A DNA stretch of 64,000 bases. It comes from FLUQ01 sp031550605 (GTDB lineage: Bacteria > Desulfobacterota > Desulfovibrionia > Desulfovibrionales > Desulfovibrionaceae). Within the stretch, counting starts at the first letter, position 1. Every line of letters begins with the position of its first letter. A program made the position numbers and the translations under genes. Below are positions 52,206 through 59,330 of this stretch, in pieces. Under the pieces are notes generated by a model. That model saw nothing but the letters and a program-made list of their open reading frames with translations, was not told where the DNA came from and searched no databases. The DNA lies in the NCBI GenBank assembly GCA_031550605.1, contig JAVBOK010000022.1, forward strand, positions 39,966-103,965. Direction: 5' to 3'.

Positions 52206-53541
52206 ATCTTTATTCGGGCTGCCCCCGGCGGAGCAGGAGAAGCTGCTTGCCCAGTTCGCCGCGGCCGGCCTGGGCGCCGGAAAAAGTGACCCCGAACGCC
52301 GCCGTAACGGCGCGATCGTTCCCGAACGTTTCGGCCAGTTCAAGGAACTGCCGGAATACAAACAGTTGCGGGTCCACCATATCGTGGCTGAAAAAATGGG
52401 CATCATGAGTCCGTTCTTCATCTGCCACGACAGTCTGGCCAAAGGGACGACACGCATTGACGGAAAAAAATTCCTGAACTTTTCCACCTATGACTATGCC
52501 GGCCTGAACGGCCATCCCGAAATCAACGCGGCCGCGCATGAAGCCATGCAGCAGTTCGGCACTTCCGCCGGGGCCAGCCGCATCGTGGCCGGAGAACGCC
52601 CCCAGCACCGCCAGTTGGAAAAAGCCCTGGCCGAGGTATACGGAACCGACGACGCCGTTGTGTTCGTCAGCGGGCACGCCACCAACGTTTCCACCCTGCA
52701 CACCCTGCTGGGCCCCCGCGATGCGGTGTACCACGACGCGCTGGCGCACAATTCGATGATCGTCGGCGCGGTGCTGTCCGGCGCGGCCCGGTATTCATAC
52801 CCCCACAACGACTGCGCCGCCCTGGAAAATGTGCTTCGCCAGACCCGGGCCAAGCACGAACGGGTAGTCATCGCCACGGAAGGGCTGTTCAGCATGGACG
52901 GCAGCATTGCCAACCTGCCGGAACTGGTGGCCTTGAAACGGCAGTACACCTGCTTCCTGATGGTGGACGAGGCCCACGCCCTGGGGGTGCTTGGCGCCAC
53001 GGGGCGCGGTTCCGCGGAACATTTCGGCATGCCGGCCGCCGACGTGGATATCTGGATGGGCACCCTGTCCAAAACGCTTTGCGGTTGCGGCGGTTTTATC
53101 GCCGGCTGCGCGGACCTGGTGGAACTGCTGAAGTTCCGCGCGCCGGGTTTCGTTTTCAGCGTGGGCATGCCCCCGCCCATGGCCGCCGCTTCGGCCAAGG
53201 CGCTTGAAATCATGCGGCGCGAACCGCAGCGCACCGCCCGCCTGCAGGAAATCAGCGCCTTTTTCCTCAAGGAAGCCAAAGCCAGAAATCTGGACACGGG
53301 GTACGCGCGGGGCTACGCGGTCATACCGCTCATCGTCGGCAACTCCCTGGTGGCGGGCATACTGAGTTCCCTGCTGTTCAAGCGCCGGATCAACGCGCTG
53401 CCCATCATCTATCCCGCTGTGGAAGAGGGCATGGCCAGGCTGCGCTTCTTCCTCTCGTCCGAGCATTGGGAAAAGGATATCCTGACCGCCCTGGACGCCG
53501 TGGTGGAAGAACTGCCCAAGGCGCTTAAAAAAGCGCAGTAA
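52189..53541 (+). CDS. PLP-dependent alpha-oxoamine synthase (RkpG-like), chain-releasing acyltransferase
   Basis: A 450-residue enzyme of the family that includes serine palmitoyltransferase, KBL, BioF and CqsA. It has a family-typical NFSTYDYAGLNGHPEI, GTSAGASRIVAGERPQHRQLEKALA, SGHATNVSTLHTLLGPRDAVYHDALAHNS, TEGLFSMDGSIANLPELVAL, MVDEAHALGVLGATGRG and the PLP-lysine segment TLSKTLCGCGGFIAG (Lys295). It condenses an acyl thioester with an amino acid, losing CO2. About 70 extra N-terminal residues, absent in BioF, may dock to the PKS ACP. The 17-bp overlap with the PKS gene supports a direct hand-off, giving a long-chain alpha-amino ketone. Amino-acid choice is unknown. Confidence 0.93.
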   Translation: MDNDAESLFGLPPAEQEKLLAQFAAAGLGAGKSDPERRRNGAIVPERFGQFKELPEYKQLRVHHIVAEKMGIMSPFFICHDSLAKGTTRIDGKKFLNFSTYDYAGLNGHPEINAAAHEAMQQFGTSAGASRIVAGERPQHRQLEKALAEVYGTDDAVVFVSGHATNVSTLHTLLGPRDAVYHDALAHNSMIVGAVLSGAARYSYPHNDCAALENVLRQTRAKHERVVIATEGLFSMDGSIANLPELVALKRQYTCFLMVDEAHALGVLGATGRGSAEHFGMPAADVDIWMGTLSKTLCGCGGFIAGCADLVELLKFRAPGFVFSVGMPPPMAAASAKALEIMRREPQRTARLQEISAFFLKEAKARNLDTGYARGYAVIPLIVGNSLVAGILSSLLFKRRINALPIIYPAVEEGMARLRFFLSSEHWEKDILTALDAVVEELPKALKKAQ

Positions 53542-53554
53542 GCCGGAGGAAATC

Positions 53555-54148
53555 ATGTTTGCCTTTCGCCTTGCCACGCCCGACGACGCGGAGCAGATCG
53601 CCCGCATCATCTACGACACCAGCGCGGGCGTCGCCAGCCATCTGTTCGACGGCCTGATCTCCGGCCTGGACGGCAAAACCCTGCTCTCCGCCGGTTTCAT
53701 GCGGGGGGAAGGCGCGTACCGGGCCGAGAACATCATTCTTTCCGAACGGGACGGCGCCATCACCGGCCTGCTGTTCTCCTATCCCTTTTCGGACCACAAG
53801 GTGCCGGCGATGATGGAAACCTTTCTGCCCGCCAAACGCCTGGGCATCGTGCGGCCCTTGCTGGAACGCTGCGTGCCGGACAGTCTGTACATCAACACCA
53901 TCTGGCTGGCGGAATCGCTGCGCGGCAAGGCCATGGGCGACGCCCTGCTGATCGAGGCCGCCGGCCGCTGCCGCCAGTTGGGTTTCAACCGCATCTGCCT
54001 GTTCTGCTGGAACGACAACGAACACGCCCTGCATTTTTACGCCCGCCACGGGTTTGAACTGACGGAACATATCCCGCGGGAGCAGCTGCCCCTGGACGGG
54101 CACGACAAGGGCGGGTCCCTGCTCTGCAAAACCCTGAACGGATCCTGA
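53555..54148 (+). CDS. GNAT-family N-acetyltransferase
   Basis: A 197-residue protein starting FAFRLATPDDAEQIARIIYDTSAG, with the GNAT acetyl-CoA region NTIWLAESLRGKAMGDALLIEAAGRCRQLGFNRICLFCWNDNEHALHFYARHGFELTEHI. The usual R/Q-x-x-G-x-G/A loop is represented by SLRGKAMG. The gene has GGAGG before its ATG, lies 13 bp after the oxoamine synthase gene and 4 bp before the SDR gene. The context suggests it N-acylates the amino group created by the oxoamine synthase, which would turn a sphingoid-like base into an amide. This substrate is inferred from context only. Confidence 0.9.
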   Translation: MFAFRLATPDDAEQIARIIYDTSAGVASHLFDGLISGLDGKTLLSAGFMRGEGAYRAENIILSERDGAITGLLFSYPFSDHKVPAMMETFLPAKRLGIVRPLLERCVPDSLYINTIWLAESLRGKAMGDALLIEAAGRCRQLGFNRICLFCWNDNEHALHFYARHGFELTEHIPREQLPLDGHDKGGSLLCKTLNGS

Positions 54149-54152
54149 GGGC

Positions 54153-54980
54153 ATGAGCAACGCGGCGCGCCACATTCTGATCACCGGGGCCAGCGGCGGG
54201 ATTGGCCGCGCGCTGGCAAGGGCCTTCGCCCGGCCGGGAACCGTCCTCTCCCTCTGGGGCCGGAACCGGGAACGGCTGGAGGACGTCGCCGCTCTCTGCC
54301 GCGCCGCCGGGGCGGAAACCGGGATCACGCAGCAGGACGTGCGGGACACGGCCGCCACGCGCGCCGCCCTTCTGGCTCTGGATGCGGCGCGGCCGGTGGG
54401 CATGGCTTTCTGCAACGCCGGGGTGTCTTCAGGAACGCTGCCCGACGGGCGGCCGGAACCGGCGGCGGACGCCTGCCGGACCATGGCAGTCAACGCCACG
54501 GGCGCGGTGAACGTTGCCGCGACCCTGTATGAACGCATGGCGGCCCGGCGGAGCGGGCACCTGGTGTGCATTGCGTCGCTGGCCGCATTGTATCCCCTGC
54601 CGTCCTCTCCGGCCTATTCCGCGGCCAAGACGGCCCTGGCCTGCTACGCCAGAGCCCTGCGCGGCGCGTCCGGCGGCGTCGTGCGGATCAGCATCGTGTA
54701 TCCCGGCTATGTGCGAACCCCCATGAGCCAGCGCCTCGTCGGCCCGCAACCCTTCCTCCAAAGCGCGGACAGGGCCGCGGCCCACATCCGCGCCCGTCTG
54801 GAAGCCGGATCGGACACCATCGTCTTTCCCAAGCTGCTGGCGCTGGGAACCTGGTCCCTGAACCTGCTGCCGCGCCCGCTGGCGGATTTTTTCGCGCGGC
54901 GTTTCGCCTTCACCGTGGAGCCGGACGCGGAATCGCCGCTGTCTTCGCGCCGCGATCCGCCGGGGGACGCCAATGCCTGA
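54153..54980 (+). CDS. Short-chain dehydrogenase/reductase (RkpH-like)
   Basis: A 275-residue Rossmann-fold reductase with TGASGGIGRALARAFA (NADP-type TGxxxGxG), CNAGVSSG, the catalytic serine in CIASLAALYPLPSSPAYSAAKTAL and the Tyr-Lys pair YSAAK, then VYPGYVRTPMS. A C-terminal hydrophobic segment (LLALGTWSLNLLPRPLADFFARRF) may associate it with membranes, as in 3-ketosphinganine reductases and RkpH-type proteins. It probably reduces the ketone made by the oxoamine synthase to an alcohol. Its last 8 bp overlap the next gene. Confidence 0.9.
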   Translation: MSNAARHILITGASGGIGRALARAFARPGTVLSLWGRNRERLEDVAALCRAAGAETGITQQDVRDTAATRAALLALDAARPVGMAFCNAGVSSGTLPDGRPEPAADACRTMAVNATGAVNVAATLYERMAARRSGHLVCIASLAALYPLPSSPAYSAAKTALACYARALRGASGGVVRISIVYPGYVRTPMSQRLVGPQPFLQSADRAAAHIRARLEAGSDTIVFPKLLALGTWSLNLLPRPLADFFARRFAFTVEPDAESPLSSRRDPPGDANA

Positions 54981-56526
54981 CGACGTTCCGATTCTTCTCT
55001 CGCTCGCCGTCTCCGGCCTGGGCGTCGCCGCCCTGCAGCGGCTGGACGCGCGCCTGCCCGCCGAGGGCAGGATCTGGGCAGGCGGCAGGACCGATGGGGG
55101 GGTCCCCCCCCTTGCCCCCACGGCAGGAGAATTTTTTGCGGCATGCCTTCAGAACCGCCCATGCTTCGGCGACGCCGCCGCCCTGCTGACCGGGGCGCAG
55201 GCCGCCGCCCTGTTCATGATCCTGACGGCGCGGCCGTTCATGGCCGCATTGCTCGGCCTGGCCTTCATGGTCCTGATGACGCTGCTGAACCGGGCCAAGG
55301 AAAAGGCCCTGCACGAGCCCCTGGTTCTGGCCGACGCCTGCCTGATCCCACAGGGATTTCGCTATCCGCATCTGTACGTGCCCTTTCTGCCGCTGAAAAC
55401 CATGGCCGCCGGCGCGGCTTTGCTCTGCCTCTGCCTGGGCCTGCTGCTGGCGGCGGAACCGCCCCTGGACGCGCTGCTGCGCGGCGGCCCCCTGTTCGGC
55501 CTGGCGCTGCTGTTCCTGCTGCCCATCGCCTGCCTGATCCTGATGCGCCGCGGGCATCTGCCCGGCCCGGCTTCCCTGCTTCTGCGGCTCTGCCCGGTCA
55601 GCCACGACGCCGGCCGCGACGCCGCCCGCAACGGCCCGCTGGCCGCCGCGCTGCTGCATCCCGTGCTGCTTGGCCGCATGGAACGCGAACAGCCGGATTT
55701 CATGCGCGATTACAGCGCCCGTCCGGCCGCCAGCCGCTTTCCCGACAGCATGGAGCAGATGCTTCGCGACCTGGAAACGACCCCGCCGGACAAGCTGCCG
55801 CACATCGTGCTGATCCAGGCGGAATCCTTCTGCGACATCCGAAAATACGTGGATGAGCCGCTCAAAAGCGCATTGAGGGATTTCTTGCCCAACTGGGACA
55901 AACTGAAAGCCGAAGGCAGAGCCTTTGACCCGCCGGAAAACGCCTATGGCGCATACACGATGCGCACGGAATTCAGCATGCTTACAGGCCTGCATGCCGC
56001 AGATCTCGGCCCCTGGGCTTTCAACCCCTATCTGCTGGCGGCCCGGCAACCGCTGTGGTCCCTGGCGCGGCATCTGCGGGACAAGGGATATGACACGCTG
56101 TGCATCCATCCATATTACAAAGATTTTTTTGGACGGAATAAAGTAATACCCAACCTGGGCTTTCAACGTTTTTTAGGGATTGAAGAGCTTGACCATTTGC
56201 AGAAGTTCGGGCCATATGTAAGCGATTTGGCGCTGGGTGAAAAGATTGTGCAAGAGTTGGAGACGTCCAAAAATCCTGTTTTTTGCTTTGCCATTACTAT
56301 GGAGGCGCATGGTCCGTGGCTGGAAGGGCGGCTGAAGGAAACGGAAATCATTGCACCCCTGCGGCATATCGATTCCGCGTTGCGCTCCGGGGAAATGCGG
56401 ATGTACCTCAGCCATTTGCAGCATATGGATGCGCTGTTCGCGGCGTTGAGCATACCTGTGGGCAGAAGCGGAAAAATATGGGCGTATGGCGATCACACGC
56501 CCGGGGTAGCTGCCCTTCACACGTAA
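54973..56526 (+). CDS. Alkaline-phosphatase-superfamily membrane protein, LTA-synthase-like (RkpI-like)
   Basis: A 517-residue protein with about four N-terminal transmembrane helices (ALLTGAQAAALFMILTARPFMAALLGLAFMVLMTLLN, MAAGAALLCLCLGLLLAAE, LFGLALLFLLPIACLILMRRG). A periplasmic sulfatase-fold domain follows: HIVLIQAESFCDIRKYV (metal-binding E), GAYTMRTEFSMLTGL with the likely nucleophilic Thr, HPYYKDFFGRNKV and terminal WAYGDHTPG (metal D and H). LtaS-like enzymes transfer phosphoglycerol or similar groups. The protein ends six residues after GDHTPG, shorter than relatives usually continue. Base composition drops sharply from about 56090, so the 3' end may have been replaced by recombination. 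Confidence 0.82.
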   Translation: MPDDVPILLSLAVSGLGVAALQRLDARLPAEGRIWAGGRTDGGVPPLAPTAGEFFAACLQNRPCFGDAAALLTGAQAAALFMILTARPFMAALLGLAFMVLMTLLNRAKEKALHEPLVLADACLIPQGFRYPHLYVPFLPLKTMAAGAALLCLCLGLLLAAEPPLDALLRGGPLFGLALLFLLPIACLILMRRGHLPGPASLLLRLCPVSHDAGRDAARNGPLAAALLHPVLLGRMEREQPDFMRDYSARPAASRFPDSMEQMLRDLETTPPDKLPHIVLIQAESFCDIRKYVDEPLKSALRDFLPNWDKLKAEGRAFDPPENAYGAYTMRTEFSMLTGLHAADLGPWAFNPYLLAARQPLWSLARHLRDKGYDTLCIHPYYKDFFGRNKVIPNLGFQRFLGIEELDHLQKFGPYVSDLALGEKIVQELETSKNPVFCFAITMEAHGPWLEGRLKETEIIAPLRHIDSALRSGEMRMYLSHLQHMDALFAALSIPVGRSGKIWAYGDHTPGVAALHT

Positions 56527-56556
56527 CACTGCACGCCATGCGGCAGGGAAAGGATC

Positions 56557-58428
56557 ATGCATTCACAGCCCAAACTATCCATAATCATTCCTATTTATAA
56601 AGTCGAAGACTATCTGGAACAGTGTCTTGACAGTATCGTCAGCCAACCCCTGCGTGAGCTTGAGATTATTTGCGTCAATGACGGCTCGCCGGACAACTGC
56701 CTTGCCATACTCAAAGAATACGCGCAGGCAGACGACCGCATCGTCGTCATCGACCAGCCCAACCAGGGCGCCTCCGCGGCCAGAAACAACGGGATTAAAG
56801 CCTCCACGGGCGAGTATACCCTGTTTGTGGATCCGGATGACTGGGTCGTCATTGACTCACTGCTGCCGCTGTATGAAAAAATCTCGCGGACGCCGGCGGA
56901 TTTCGCGTTCTTCAATTACACCTCGTGGAACACCAAAACCCACGCCGAAAAGAAAAACCTCAACCGTTTGTACGTGCTCACCATGCACGCGGATATGCTG
57001 TGCACGCCGTCCGAGCTGACCCCGGCCCTTCTTGATCTCTCCGCCCCCATCTGGAGCATGATATTCAAAACAGAATTCATACAGAAGAATAATTTGTTTT
57101 TTTCGGATCTGCGCCTGAGCGAAGGGTTCATATACTATTTACAGGCATTTGGCGCGGCGAAGCAAATACTTTGCCTCACAGACAAGGTATATATCCATCG
57201 CACGGGGAATAATTCATCAACAACGAGCAACATCGATAACACATTTACTGACCTGATACATGCTTTTTATGAAGCCGAACGTATCCTCAAAAATGCCGGG
57301 TTGTATAACCCCATCAGATCAGTACTTGTCCAGAACAGAATAGATTTATTCTCCAAATGGGATAAACGGGTAAGTCTGGGTTACAAGCTTGCGTATTATC
57401 GCGAAGTTAGAAAATTTATTTCATATATCGTTGAAAATTATGAAAAACCCTTTACTTCAAAATTAAAAATACCGGCAAAATTCAAGAAGAATTATTTATT
57501 GCGGAAATTCTTTTTCATCGACAAAAAAAAGGCAGAATACGCTATCGGGCTTTTCAGTTTCCGCTTTCGTATACCAAGAAAGAAAACTGAAAACATCGTC
57601 AAGAAATCGAAGAAACCAAAGCAACCGACGCTGGTTTACAGACAGAATCAATATGGAAGCATTATTATAAGCGATACGTTTTATGCACTGAAGAATACAT
57701 CTTTCGTCAACCAGTATGTCGCGATGTTCAACCGCGTGCCGAATTTTTTCGCCGTTGATTTCCGGCCGGAGATGCCCTTGTATCAAGAGCATCTGAAGCG
57801 ACTCAAAAAAACGAACGAAATTTGCTGGCGCTATACCAAACGCTTCGGCGCCGTGCAGAAAACGACCGTATACCTCAACGCGGCGGGGGAAATTCGTTTC
57901 AAGCGCAAAGTCCTCAACGCCAAAGGGTATGCGGAGACAGACGATCTTATCGTTTACGCCGAACCCGACCGCGGCCTGATCAAAGGCACCATGCTGCGCA
58001 CGCGCCTGCGCAAAATCCCCGATCTGGAAACCTTGCAGTCCGAACTTGTCCGTTTTGCCGATTTTCTGTTTGCCCGGTTCACCCAGCCCGGTTCCGATCT
58101 GCTCGACCCGACCGCTTTTGACGCCTGCCCGCATAACTGCATCGTGCGCCGCGACGGCAGTTATGTTTTTTTTGATCTGGAATTCAAGTTCAAAGGCGGC
58201 CTGGACAGGTCATACGCTTTGTGGCGCACCGCGTTCTACACCGTGAGGGAGCCGTTTTCCCCCGTCAGCCTCTATGAGTATCTGTGCGACCATTATGGCC
58301 TCACTCCGGACTGGACCCGCTGGAAAAACATTGATGCGTCCAACCATGTGGGCTTGTGGCAAAACGCCCGCACCTCCGAAGAAAAGGCTGTGTTCGACAC
58401 GTATTTTCTCAAAAAAACCGCGATCTGA
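56557..58428 (+). CDS. Family 2 glycosyltransferase fused to a kinase-like domain
   Basis: A 623-residue cytoplasmic protein. The N-terminal GT-A domain (residues 1-230) begins PKLSIIIPIYKVEDYLEQCLDSIVSQ and carries EIICVNDGSPDNC, NQGASAARNNGIKASTGEYTLFVDPDDW (the DxD-like metal site) and a WSMIFKTEFI acceptor region. The C-terminal domain (about residues 380-620) ends with CPHNCIVRRDGSYVFFDLEFKFKGG, resembling the catalytic HN...D segment of eukaryotic-like/choline-kinase folds found in some capsule and O-antigen enzymes (WbdD-type). It could phosphorylate or cap the glycan. The gene is AT-richer than the rkp-like genes, especially at 57050-57700. The kinase part is a motif-level guess. Confidence 0.8.
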   Translation: MHSQPKLSIIIPIYKVEDYLEQCLDSIVSQPLRELEIICVNDGSPDNCLAILKEYAQADDRIVVIDQPNQGASAARNNGIKASTGEYTLFVDPDDWVVIDSLLPLYEKISRTPADFAFFNYTSWNTKTHAEKKNLNRLYVLTMHADMLCTPSELTPALLDLSAPIWSMIFKTEFIQKNNLFFSDLRLSEGFIYYLQAFGAAKQILCLTDKVYIHRTGNNSSTTSNIDNTFTDLIHAFYEAERILKNAGLYNPIRSVLVQNRIDLFSKWDKRVSLGYKLAYYREVRKFISYIVENYEKPFTSKLKIPAKFKKNYLLRKFFFIDKKKAEYAIGLFSFRFRIPRKKTENIVKKSKKPKQPTLVYRQNQYGSIIISDTFYALKNTSFVNQYVAMFNRVPNFFAVDFRPEMPLYQEHLKRLKKTNEICWRYTKRFGAVQKTTVYLNAAGEIRFKRKVLNAKGYAETDDLIVYAEPDRGLIKGTMLRTRLRKIPDLETLQSELVRFADFLFARFTQPGSDLLDPTAFDACPHNCIVRRDGSYVFFDLEFKFKGGLDRSYALWRTAFYTVREPFSPVSLYEYLCDHYGLTPDWTRWKNIDASNHVGLWQNARTSEEKAVFDTYFLKKTAI

Positions 58429-58451
58429 AATCTTGCCAGGAGCAAAAACAT

Positions 58452-59330
58452 ATGTCCATAACCCAGGAATATTTCACACTGAATAACGGGCAGAAGATTC
58501 CCGCCATAGGGCTGGGCACCTTTCCGATGAAAGGCGATGTCCTGATTGAGGCGTTGCGCCACGCAAAGGCCGCCGGCTACTCATATTTCGACACCTCCAA
58601 GGCGTACGCCAATGAACCGGATCTGGCCAAAGGCCTGTATACGGGAATGATACCCTTTTTCACCAAATTCAAACGAAAAAAATATATTATCCAGACAAAG
58701 CTGTTTCTTGACGCCTGCGTGGCCCACCAGGAAAGAAAAGGCCTTATCGGCGCCCTGAAAAGACTGAACACGGACTACATCGACATCTACCTCATGCACT
58801 GGGCGTATCCGGATACCTTTGTCCGCAACTACAAAGCCATGGAAAAACTGTGCACAGAAGGCCTGGTGAAATCCATCGGCGTGTCCAATATGGAGATACA
58901 CCATCTGCAGAAAATTCTGGATGCCTGCACAATACCGCCGGCCATCAACCAGGTCGAATTGACCCCCCTGCTGACCCAGAAGCCCCTGATCGAGTTCTGC
59001 AAAGCCAACGGCATCCACATTCAAGGCTACACGCCTTTCGGCAGGATGCACGAAAAACTCTTTGCGAATCCTCTGCTGCTTGAACTTGCGGAAAAATACG
59101 GCAAAAAAATCACCCAGATCATTCTGCGCTGGAATATACAGCAGGGCAGAAGTGTGCTGCCCAAATCACAATCGCCCGAACGGCTGTGCGAAAATCTTTC
59201 CGTGTTCGACTTCACCCTGTCGCAAGAGGATCTGGAGCGTATCGACGGTCTCAACGAGGATCACCGGTTCCGCTACCATCCCGACGTATACCCCCTGGAA
59301 TGGAGGCGGAAACGTGAGCATCGTGTCTAG
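58452..59330 (+). CDS. Aldo/keto reductase
   Basis: A 292-residue NADPH-dependent reductase with the AKR barrel: LNNGQKIPAIGLGTFPMKG, YSYFDTSKAYANEPDLAKGL (catalytic Asp and Tyr), KKYIIQTKLFLDA (Lys), DIYLMHWAYP (His), LVKSIGVSNMEIHHLQKIL, AINQVELTPLLTQKPLIEFCKANGIHIQGYTPFG and RSVLPKSQSPERLCENLSVFDFTLS. All four catalytic residues are visible. Located among glycan genes, it probably reduces a keto-sugar or an aldehyde made in the pathway. ATG 58452 has AGGAG nine bases upstream. The 3' end overlaps the next gene by 17 bp. Confidence 0.92.
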   Translation: MSITQEYFTLNNGQKIPAIGLGTFPMKGDVLIEALRHAKAAGYSYFDTSKAYANEPDLAKGLYTGMIPFFTKFKRKKYIIQTKLFLDACVAHQERKGLIGALKRLNTDYIDIYLMHWAYPDTFVRNYKAMEKLCTEGLVKSIGVSNMEIHHLQKILDACTIPPAINQVELTPLLTQKPLIEFCKANGIHIQGYTPFGRMHEKLFANPLLLELAEKYGKKITQIILRWNIQQGRSVLPKSQSPERLCENLSVFDFTLSQEDLERIDGLNEDHRFRYHPDVYPLEWRRKREHRV

